This document shows positions 34,661 to 41,611 of a DNA stretch of 64,000 bases, piece by piece. The DNA is from Massilia timonae CCUG 45783 (lineage in GTDB: Bacteria; Pseudomonadota; Gammaproteobacteria; Burkholderiales; Burkholderiaceae_D). The translations under genes and the position numbers were made by a program. Every line of letters begins with the position of its first letter. The stretch's first letter is position 1. The stretch is taken from NCBI RefSeq assembly GCF_000315425.1, contig NZ_JH992923.1:781779-845778 (forward strand), in the 5' to 3' direction. Below the pieces are notes generated by a model. The model was given only the letters and a program-made list of their open reading frames with translations. It was not told where the DNA came from and did no database searches.

Positions 34661-35134
34661 TCAGTGGTGGCGCGAGCGCCAGCCCGCGTGCCCGGCGCCA
34701 TGCAGCAGGATGCGCGGCACCCGCCCGCCGGGGCGGCCGCTGGGCGCATGCGGCGCCGTGGCCAGCGCGAGGTCGGTGCTGATCCGGTGCAGCGACAGCA
34801 GGTCGAGCAGCGCCGCCACCAGCTGGCGGCCGAGCGTGACGTCGCCATCCTCGACCAGCGGCATGGCGCGGTGCAGGGCGGCCAGGATGGTGGCGTTCTC
34901 GGCGCGGTGCTCGTGCAGGCGTTCGTAGTCGAGCGATTCCATGACCCGTTCCTCGTGCCGGAACCCGACCTCGACCGCCGTGACGACGGCCGGGAAGGCG
35001 TGCACGAAGCAGTCGTCCGGCGTGCAGGTGCTGTCGGCCGTGTCGGCCAGGCGCGCGCACAGGTGGCGGCGGGCATGGCGGATCGCGGCGCCGATGGCGC
35101 CGGCGCTGCCTCCTGGATAGTGGTGAAAAGTCAT
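34661..35134 (-). CDS. Hemerythrin-like protein
   Basis: The 157-residue helical protein matches the bacteriohemerythrin four-helix pattern: His in FVHAFPAVVTAVEVG, His-Glu in FRHEERVMESLDY, His in EHRAEN and His-Asp in LHRISTDLAL. Such proteins bind oxygen or nitric oxide at a di-iron site. In most bacteriohemerythrins the third motif is HxxxH; here the second His is Asn, so iron binding may be altered. It sits among oxygen-related genes (FNR-box universal stress protein, Aer-like receptor, cbb3 cluster), which fits an oxygen-handling role. No membrane segment is seen. Confidence 0.72.
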   Translation of the reverse strand: MTFHHYPGGSAGAIGAAIRHARRHLCARLADTADSTCTPDDCFVHAFPAVVTAVEVGFRHEERVMESLDYERLHEHRAENATILAALHRAMPLVEDGDVTLGRQLVAALLDLLSLHRISTDLALATAPHAPSGRPGGRVPRILLHGAGHAGWRSRHH

Positions 35135-35168
35135 GGCTGAAATAGTGGCAAAGTAGGTCGAGTGGGAT

Positions 35169-36002
35169 TCAATGGGCGATCAGGAGCGGCGCCGGCGCGT
35201 GGTCGAGCACGTCGCGCGTGACGCCGCCGAGGATCCATTCGCGGTAGCGGCTATGGCCGAAGGCGCCGGTCACCATCAGCCCGGCGTGGCAGTCGCGCGC
35301 CATGTCCATCAGGGCCTCGCCCTCGGTGGCGCGGGTATGCGCGACGGCGACGTCGACCTTCAGGCCATGGCGCGCCAGGTAGTGCGCCATGTCGGCCCCC
35401 GGTTCGTCGCCGTGCAGGCCGGATTGCAGGTCGGGGTTGACCAGCGCCAGGTGCACGGTGCCGGCCTGGGCCAGCAGGGGCAGGGCGGCGTTGATCGCGC
35501 GCTGGGCCGGCATGCTGCCGTCCCAGCCGACCAGCGCGTCGCCGGGGATCGGCTTGCCGTGGTAGGAGTCGGGCACCACCAGCACCGGACGGACGCCGTG
35601 CAGGGCCAGGTATTGGGGCAGGCCCCGTTCGGTCGTGGCGCGGGCGCGGCCATTGTCCTGGCTCACCACCACGAGGTCGGCGTAGCGCGCCTGCAGCAGC
35701 AGGCCGTCGCGGTCGGCGTCTTCGACCATGCGCGCCTCGGCGCCGCGGATGCCGAGGCGCCCGGCCTGGGCCACGAAATCGTCGAGCTGGGTGGCGACGG
35801 CATCGCGCAGGTCCTGGAATTCGCGATTGGAGACCGGCATGGCCATCGAGCCGTTCAGCACCGCGTAACTGGCCATCGACAGGCCGGTGGCGGCGCTGCC
35901 GACCAGGTGGGCGCCGTGCGCGCCGGCGAGCAGCGCCGCCGCGCGCAGGCGGCTCTCCTGGCAGGGCCCGCCATCGACATGGACGAGTATGGTCTTGAAC
36001 AT
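35169..36002 (-). CDS. Tandem-domain universal stress protein (UspA family)
   Basis: The 277-residue protein has two Usp folds. Domain 1 begins MFKTILVHVDGGPCQESRLR; domain 2 starts near 155 (ALVGWDGSMPAQRAINAALP) and ends with the nucleotide-binding segment VTGAFGHSRYREWILGGVTR. The first domain lacks a complete glycine-rich loop, so only the second probably binds ATP. ATG 36002 has GGAGT upstream. A perfect FNR/ANR palindrome lies about 90 bases upstream, so induction at low oxygen is expected, as for Usp proteins in other proteobacteria. Confidence 0.9.
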   Translation of the reverse strand: MFKTILVHVDGGPCQESRLRAAALLAGAHGAHLVGSAATGLSMASYAVLNGSMAMPVSNREFQDLRDAVATQLDDFVAQAGRLGIRGAEARMVEDADRDGLLLQARYADLVVVSQDNGRARATTERGLPQYLALHGVRPVLVVPDSYHGKPIPGDALVGWDGSMPAQRAINAALPLLAQAGTVHLALVNPDLQSGLHGDEPGADMAHYLARHGLKVDVAVAHTRATEGEALMDMARDCHAGLMVTGAFGHSRYREWILGGVTRDVLDHAPAPLLIAH

Positions 36003-36084
36003 ATGCTGACTCCGTTCGGTGGTCTGGAACGTGGCGCACGGCGTTTCACTATACGCGGCGCAAGGCAGCCTGTCAGGCGCACGG

Positions 36085-36098
36085 TTGATCGCGATCAA
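36085..36098. promoter_or_regulatory. FNR/ANR box upstream of the universal stress protein gene
   Basis: TTGATCGCGATCAA is an exact match to TTGAT-N4-ATCAA. It is about 83-96 bases upstream of the Usp start. On the minus strand TATAGT (36053-36048) downstream of it may be the -10 element, about 41 bases from the box centre. The 273-base gap between the Usp and hydrolase genes contains nothing else except a hairpin at 36204-36226. Confidence 0.75.
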
Positions 36099-36203
36099 AC
36101 GTGGGTCAAATTTCACTGCGGCGTGGGCTGGATTGGTTTGCTGGCAATCCAGGCCGGCAGCGTGGGTTCGGTAGTCATCGAGCTCCTGTCCGGTGCGGGG
36201 GCG

Positions 36204-36226
36204 GCTGCCGTCGATCAGACGGCAGC
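36204..36226. terminator. Hairpin downstream of the membrane hydrolase gene
   Basis: Perfect 9-base arms GCTGCCGTC and GACGGCAGC with a 5-base loop lie about 50 bases past the stop of the minus-strand hydrolase gene at 36276. No T-run follows in either direction, so it is a weak terminator candidate or an mRNA-stabilising hairpin. Confidence 0.35.
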
Positions 36227-36275
36227 AGGCGTGCAATCCCGCCCTGCTTCAGGACCTGCCTCGGGCGCGCGACCT

Positions 36276-37493
36276 TCAGCGCCCGTCCAGCAAGTCCTGG
36301 CGCGGCCGCTCCCATTGCGGCACCGGCGCCGGGCACGGCTGACCGGCCATCTCGTCATAGGGAAGCGTCGAGAAATTCTCTTCCCCCGGCGCGCTGAAGC
36401 GGATGTCGGTCGCCTTGCCGTCGACCAGCGACGGCACGCGCGCGAAGCGCAGCCAGCCGTCGAAGTGACAGTTATCCTGCTGTAGCGCGCGCAGGCCGGC
36501 CAGGCTGCCGTGTTCCCGATACTTCCACGACAGCGCCTCGGCGGGCGCTCCCGGTTCGCCACCGAAGCGCGCCGGGCAGGCCGCCACGCTGGTGATGCCG
36601 GGCGCCAGGCTCAGTACGCCGAGGCGCACCGCATAGCTTCCGGCGCCGCCGTGGTCGGTGATCGTCGCGAACGACCAGCACAGGGGATTCGAGGGAAAGG
36701 CCGACAGCGGCAGGTCGAGCACCCGGCTGCCGGGATCGACCTGGGCCAGCGCCGCGCGGATCTGTTCGCGCGCCAGCTGCCCGGCCACGCCCTGCACCGC
36801 GATGAAGCCCAGGCAGGCCACCAGCGCCGTGACCACGCCGCGCGCGCCGCCGCGGCGCGCCATGAAGCCCACCACGCCCGCCAGCAGCAACAGTCCGGCG
36901 AGCGAACCCCATTGCAGGAACCCCAGATAGGTGAACGCCACCGGCGCCGCCAGGATCAGCGCCGCGAACAGCCAGCGCAGCAGCCGGTTCGGCGCCAGCA
37001 GGGCGAGCGCGATCCCGAGCGCGGTCCAGAACACCGGCTCGATGATGAACACCATGTCGCCATACAGCCAGCGTGAGTCGAGCGGGTGGAAGGGGTGCAC
37101 GCCATACACGTTCAGGAAGTCGAGCGACAGGTGCAGCACCATCCCGAGCGCGGCGGTGGCCAGCACCGCGCGCCGCGCCGTGCGGTCGTCGCGCAGCAGG
37201 CGCCGCGCCCCTGGCCACAGCAGCCAGAGCAGGCCGAGCAGCAGCGCGATCTGGGGCAGGGCATACAGCAGCGTGTGCGTATGGCCGCGGTGGTGCAGCA
37301 GGTAGCCGAGCGGCGGCGCCAACAGGGGCGTGAGCACCAGGTCCAGGTCGGGGAAGTTGCTGGCCAGCGCGCCGGTGGCGAGCAGGACGCGGCGGCGCGT
37401 GCGCGCCTGGTGCGGATCGGGTTGAAAGGGCAGGGCGCGGTCGGCGAGTTCGCCCAGCGCCAGGCCTACCAGGGAGTGAGTGAGATTGTCCAT
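36276..37493 (-). CDS. Membrane-bound metal-dependent hydrolase (DUF457/YdjM-like)
   Basis: The 405-residue protein begins MDNLTHSLVGLALGELADRA and carries a conserved His/Asp set: HSLVG, ASNFPDLD, HHRGHTHTLLY and HLSLDFLNVYGVHPFHP. These define the YdjM/YbcI family of predicted inner-membrane metal-dependent hydrolases. Several membrane helices occupy about 60-260, followed by a soluble C-terminal domain of about 150 residues. The reaction catalysed is not known for the family. It is divergent from the Aer-like receptor gene; the FNR-like box between them could serve either. Confidence 0.85.
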   Translation of the reverse strand: MDNLTHSLVGLALGELADRALPFQPDPHQARTRRRVLLATGALASNFPDLDLVLTPLLAPPLGYLLHHRGHTHTLLYALPQIALLLGLLWLLWPGARRLLRDDRTARRAVLATAALGMVLHLSLDFLNVYGVHPFHPLDSRWLYGDMVFIIEPVFWTALGIALALLAPNRLLRWLFAALILAAPVAFTYLGFLQWGSLAGLLLLAGVVGFMARRGGARGVVTALVACLGFIAVQGVAGQLAREQIRAALAQVDPGSRVLDLPLSAFPSNPLCWSFATITDHGGAGSYAVRLGVLSLAPGITSVAACPARFGGEPGAPAEALSWKYREHGSLAGLRALQQDNCHFDGWLRFARVPSLVDGKATDIRFSAPGEENFSTLPYDEMAGQPCPAPVPQWERPRQDLLDGR

Positions 37494-37521
37494 CCCACAA
37501 GTTTACCGTGAAAGCAAGACA

Positions 37522-37535
37522 TTGAACTAAATCAA
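37522..37535. promoter_or_regulatory. FNR/ANR-like box upstream of the Aer-like receptor
   Basis: TTGAACTAAATCAA matches TTGAT-N4-ATCAA with one substitution in the left half. It lies 126-139 bases before the GTG start of the receptor and about 30 bases before the divergent hydrolase start. Position relative to a plausible -10 (TACATA/CATAGC, about 37548-37557) suggests activation of the receptor gene. Confidence 0.55.
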
Positions 37536-37660
37536 GATTCTCTTGGTTACATAGCATGGCCAACCATCGCATTTTTGATGTAGGTCATATTTTTCGCATT
37601 TCCTCATCGCTAGAATGCAAGAAACTATATTTTCTTACAGGCAACAAGAGGGAGAGCACA

Positions 37661-39238
37661 GTGCGCAACAACCAGCCAGTGACCGGGATCGAATACGTGA
37701 TGGGGGCGGGACAGTCGATCGTCTCGAAGACCGATACCAAAGGCCGCATCACCTACGTCAACCCGAGCTTCGTCGACGTCAGCGGTTTCAGCGAGGACGA
37801 GTTGCTGGGCAAGGCGCACAATATCGTGCGCCACCCCGACATGCCGCCCGAAGCCTTCGCCGACCTGTGGGCGACCCTGCAGGCGGGCGAACCCTGGACC
37901 GGGATGGTCAAGAACCGCCGCAAGAACGGCGACTTCTATTGGGTGGTGGCGAACGTGGTGCCGATCCGGGAGCGCGGCCGCGTGACCGGCTATATGTCGG
38001 TGCGCACCGCGCCCACCCGCGCGCAGGTCGAGCAGGCCGACCTGTTGTACCGTCGGATCCGCGCCGGCCAGGCGCGCGGCCTGGGCATCGTGCGCGGCCG
38101 GGTGGTGCGCACCGGCTGGCGCCGGCGCCTGGATGTCCTGGCCGCCCTGCGCGCGCTGTCGCTGCGCCAGCGCCTGGGCTGGACGATGGGCGCCCAGGCC
38201 GTGCTGCTGGGCACGCTCGCGGCGGTGGCCGAAGGCATGGGCTGGCGCGTGCTGGCCGGCGCCGGCGTGCTGGCCTCGCTGGCGGCCTGGTATGAGCTCG
38301 ATCGCAGCATCGCGCGGCCTCTGCGGGAAGCCATCGCCACCGTCCACGCCCTGGCCGGCGGCGACCTGGCGCGTCCCGTCGCGGCGCCCGGCAGCGGGGA
38401 CGTCGGCCGCCTGCAGCTGGCGCTGCGCCAGCTGAACATCAATCTCACCGCGATCATCGGCGACGTGCGCGACAACGTCAGCTCGATCGAGCTGGCCACC
38501 CGCGCGATCGCCGCCGGCAACGCCGACCTGGCCGCCCGCACCGAAGCCCAGGCCGCCAGCCTCGAGCAGACCGCCAGCAGCCTGGGCAATATCGCGCGCG
38601 CCGCCGGCCGCAATACCGACAGTGCGGTGCAGGCCGACGGCATGGTGCTGGCCGCCACGACGGTGGCCGGCCAGGGCGGCCAGGCCGTCGATCGCGTCGG
38701 CCGGACCATGGACCGGATCAGCGGCTCGGCCAACCGCATCGGCGACATCATCGGCCTGATCGACGGCATCGCCTTCCAGACCAATCTGCTGGCGCTGAAC
38801 GCGGCGGTGGAGGCGGCCAGGGCCGGCGAGCAGGGGCGCGGCTTCGCGGTCGTGGCCGGCGAAGTGCGCAGCCTGGCCCAGCGCACCGCCGGCGCCGCCA
38901 AGGAAATCAAGGGATTGATCGAGGTCTCCAGCGGCCACGTGGGCGAGGGGAGCGAACTGGTCGGCCAGGCCGGCCAGACCATGCGCGCGGTGGTCGACAA
39001 GGTGGGCGAGGCAGCCGCCATCATGAGCGCGATCACGGCCGCCAGCCGCGAACAGGCCCAGGACATCCTGGGCGTCAACGCCGCCATGAGCGAGCTGGAC
39101 GCGATCACGCGGCAGAACGCCGCCCAGGTCGAGGAATCGGCGCTGTCCTCTGGCAGCGTGGCCGATGAGGCAGCACGCCTGTCGCTGGCCTTGTCCGTGT
39201 TCAAGTTCAAGCATGGCGGGCGGCCAAGCCAGAGCTGA
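37661..39238 (+). CDS. PAS-containing methyl-accepting chemotaxis protein (Aer-like)
   Basis: The protein has 525 residues from GTG 37661, chosen for the GAGGGAGA just upstream and because the family begins with [11 protein letters not shown]. The N-terminal PAS domain (about 10-120: [40 protein letters not shown]) resembles the FAD-binding PAS of Aer, so energy or redox taxis is likely. A pair of membrane helices lies at about 170-215, then HAMP and a signalling domain with the hairpin tip [20 protein letters not shown]. No large periplasmic domain is present, again like Aer. It is probably induced at low oxygen by the FNR-like box. Confidence 0.9.
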   Translation: MRNNQPVTGIEYVMGAGQSIVSKTDTKGRITYVNPSFVDVSGFSEDELLGKAHNIVRHPDMPPEAFADLWATLQAGEPWTGMVKNRRKNGDFYWVVANVVPIRERGRVTGYMSVRTAPTRAQVEQADLLYRRIRAGQARGLGIVRGRVVRTGWRRRLDVLAALRALSLRQRLGWTMGAQAVLLGTLAAVAEGMGWRVLAGAGVLASLAAWYELDRSIARPLREAIATVHALAGGDLARPVAAPGSGDVGRLQLALRQLNINLTAIIGDVRDNVSSIELATRAIAAGNADLAARTEAQAASLEQTASSLGNIARAAGRNTDSAVQADGMVLAATTVAGQGGQAVDRVGRTMDRISGSANRIGDIIGLIDGIAFQTNLLALNAAVEAARAGEQGRGFAVVAGEVRSLAQRTAGAAKEIKGLIEVSSGHVGEGSELVGQAGQTMRAVVDKVGEAAAIMSAITAASREQAQDILGVNAAMSELDAITRQNAAQVEESALSSGSVADEAARLSLALSVFKFKHGGRPSQS

Positions 39239-39249
39239 CTCTTCCATAT

Positions 39250-39263
39250 TTGATGCATGTCAA
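39250..39263. promoter_or_regulatory. FNR/ANR box of the hemN promoter
   Basis: TTGATGCATGTCAA matches TTGAT-N4-ATCAA with one change in the right half. TAAACT (39286-39291) lies where a -10 element would be if the box is centred at -41.5, the class II activation position. A second weaker half-match (GTGAAGTAGATCAA, 39272-39285) lies between them. It would drive hemN and perhaps the following tauE-ccoI-ccoS genes. Confidence 0.65.
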
Positions 39264-39352
39264 GGATTTGCGTGAAGTAGATCAATAAACTGACCGCTAA
39301 TCGTGCCACTTTGCATTTCGGCAAAGCGGCCAGCAGCTGGAGTACCTCAGTC

Positions 39353-40813
39353 ATGTTCGCAGAAGTGCAAGCGGCGCCTCCCGCGCCGATTCCCACCCGG
39401 TTCCCGTCCCAACCCGCCACCGTGCTCCACCCGACCGTCGAATTCGATGGCGACCTGCTGGCCCGGCTCGGCAAGTCCGGCCCGCGCTACACGTCCTACC
39501 CGACGGCCGATCGCTTCAGCCCCGACTTCGGCTACCGCGACTACCTGCACGCGGTGGCCAGCGTGCGCACCCGCGGCAAGCGTCCGCTGTCGCTGTACCT
39601 GCACATCCCGTTCTGCGAAAGCGTCTGCTACTACTGCGCCTGCAACAAGATTGTCACCAGGCGCCGCGACAAGGCGGCGACCTACCTGTCCTACCTGAAG
39701 CGCGAGGTCGAGATGCAGGGCCTGCTGTTCGCCGGCATGAACGAGGTCGAGCAGCTGCACTTCGGCGGCGGCACCCCCACTTACCTGTCGGACGAGCAGA
39801 TGGGCGAGCTGATGGCGCACCTGGCGCGGTGCTTTCGCTTCGCCCCCGACGAGCGCGGCGAATATTCGATCGAGGTCGACCCGCGCACCGTCTCCGTCGA
39901 ACGGGTGCACTGCCTGCGGCGCCAGGGTTTCAACCGCATCAGCCTGGGCGTGCAGGATTTCGATCCAGACGTTCAGAAGGCGGTCAACCGGGTCCAGCCC
40001 GAGCGCGAGACGGTGGCCATCATCGACGCCGCGCGCGCCGCGGGTTTTCGTTCGGTGAGCATCGACCTGATCTACGGCCTGCCGAAGCAGACCCTGACCA
40101 GCATGACGCAAACCCTGGACAAGGTGATCGAGGCCGGCCCGGACCGGATCTCGGTCTACCACTATGCCCACATGCCGCACCTGTTCAAGCCGCAGCGGCG
40201 CATCCTGCAACAGGACATGCCGGACAGCGACACCAAGCTCAGGATGCTCCAGCTGTGCATCGAGCGCCTCGGCGCCGCCGGCTACGTGTACATCGGCATG
40301 GACCATTTCGCCAAGCCGGACGACGACCTGGCCGTGGCCCAGCGCCAGGGCCGCCTGCACCGCAACTTCCAGGGCTATTCGACCCACGCCGACGCCGACC
40401 TGGTGGCGTGCGGGGTGTCGAGCATCGGCGCGGTGGGCGCCACCTACAGCCAGAACGTCAAGACGCTCGACGAATACTACGACCTGATCGACCGGAACGA
40501 GTTGCCGGTCCAGCGCGGCATCCGCCTGTCGATGGACGACGCGCTGCGCCGCTCGATCATCCAGAAGCTGATGTGCCAGTTCGAGCTGTCGATCCCGGCC
40601 ATCGAGCAGGCGTTCCCGATCGCTTTCGAACAGCACTTCGCCGGCGAGCTGGCCACGCTGCGCACGATGCAGGACGACGGCCTGGTGCAGGTCGGGCCGG
40701 AGTGGCTGACCGTCACGATGAAGGGGCGCCTGCTGATCCGCAACGTGTGCATGGTGTTCGACCGCTACCTCGCCCGGCCGGGCGAGGGCCCGCGCCATTC
40801 GCACACCGTCTAG
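39353..40813 (+). CDS. hemN: Oxygen-independent coproporphyrinogen III oxidase
   Basis: This 486-residue radical-SAM enzyme decarboxylates coproporphyrinogen III to protoporphyrinogen IX without oxygen, in haem synthesis. The [4Fe-4S] motif CxxxCxxC is in PFCESVCYYCACNK, followed by FGGGTPTYLSDEQM, SIEVDPRTVS, RISLGVQDFD and SIDLIYGLPKQT. The start at ATG 39353 follows GGAG. The N-terminal GPRYTSYPTADRF is diagnostic of true HemN rather than HemW. A low-oxygen role is consistent with the FNR box and the cbb3 genes downstream, whose subunits need haem. Confidence 0.96.
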   Translation: MFAEVQAAPPAPIPTRFPSQPATVLHPTVEFDGDLLARLGKSGPRYTSYPTADRFSPDFGYRDYLHAVASVRTRGKRPLSLYLHIPFCESVCYYCACNKIVTRRRDKAATYLSYLKREVEMQGLLFAGMNEVEQLHFGGGTPTYLSDEQMGELMAHLARCFRFAPDERGEYSIEVDPRTVSVERVHCLRRQGFNRISLGVQDFDPDVQKAVNRVQPERETVAIIDAARAAGFRSVSIDLIYGLPKQTLTSMTQTLDKVIEAGPDRISVYHYAHMPHLFKPQRRILQQDMPDSDTKLRMLQLCIERLGAAGYVYIGMDHFAKPDDDLAVAQRQGRLHRNFQGYSTHADADLVACGVSSIGAVGATYSQNVKTLDEYYDLIDRNELPVQRGIRLSMDDALRRSIIQKLMCQFELSIPAIEQAFPIAFEQHFAGELATLRTMQDDGLVQVGPEWLTVTMKGRLLIRNVCMVFDRYLARPGEGPRHSHTV

Positions 40814-40822
40814 GGCCGGTCG

Positions 40823-41611
40823 ATGAGCGGCGTCAGCCTGTTCCCGGTGTTTCTGGTCGGCCTGGCCGGCAGCGTGCACTGCGCCGGGATGTGCGGCGGG
40901 ATCGTCGGCGCGCTGTCGCTTCCGCGCGCGCCGGGCTTGGCCGCACGGGAACCGGCTTTCCCGGTGCCGGTGCGGACCGTCGCCGCGAGCGCGGGCGCCT
41001 CGCTCACCGGCGTGGGGGCCTATAACGCGGGGCGCATCGCCAGCTACATGACGGCCGGCGCGCTGGCCGGGGGATTGGCCGGCGGCGCGGCCTCGCTGGC
41101 GGCGTTGCCGGCCGTGCAGGCAGGCTTGTACTGGGCCGCGAACCTGATGCTGGTGGCGCTGGGGCTGTTCCTGATGGACGCCTGGCGCGGCCTGGCCCGC
41201 GTCGAGCAGGCCGGCCAGGCATTGTGGCGCCGTCTCGCGCCGCTGCTGCGGCGCATGAACGGCGTCGGGACCAGCGGCGCCCGAACCGGCGGCGTCCGCA
41301 TGTTCGCGCTTGGCGCCCTGTGGGGCTGGCTGCCGTGCGGCATGGTGTACAGCGTGCTGGTGACGGCCATGCTGAGCGGCTCGGCGCTGGACGGCGCCGG
41401 CGTGATGCTCGCCTTCGGCCTGGGCACGCTGCCGATGCTGGCCGCGCTCGGCCTGGCGGGCGGGCGCCTGCGCGCGTTGATGGCGCGGCGCGCGGTGCGC
41501 CTGTGCTGCGGGTTTGCGATCCTGGCCTTCGGCATCCTCGGCCTGGCGCGCGCCGCCGGCGGCCTGCCGGCCGGCTGGATGCACGGGCTGTGTCTCGGGA
41601 GCCCGGCATGA
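40823..41611 (+). CDS. TauE/SafE-like (UreH-domain) membrane protein of the cbb3 locus
   Basis: This 262-residue protein has about six membrane helices. It begins SLFPVFLVGLAGSVHCAGMC, the HCxGMCGG motif of UreH/SafE-like proteins that accompany copper and cbb3 genes, and repeats a related motif in LWGWLPCGMVYSVLVTAML. The paired Cys residues could bind a metal. It ends with an ATGA overlap with ccoI (41608-41611), so co-translation is certain enough to suggest a joint role in copper delivery to the oxidase. The exact function is not established for this branch. Confidence 0.85.
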   Translation: MSGVSLFPVFLVGLAGSVHCAGMCGGIVGALSLPRAPGLAAREPAFPVPVRTVAASAGASLTGVGAYNAGRIASYMTAGALAGGLAGGAASLAALPAVQAGLYWAANLMLVALGLFLMDAWRGLARVEQAGQALWRRLAPLLRRMNGVGTSGARTGGVRMFALGALWGWLPCGMVYSVLVTAMLSGSALDGAGVMLAFGLGTLPMLAALGLAGGRLRALMARRAVRLCCGFAILAFGILGLARAAGGLPAGWMHGLCLGSPA

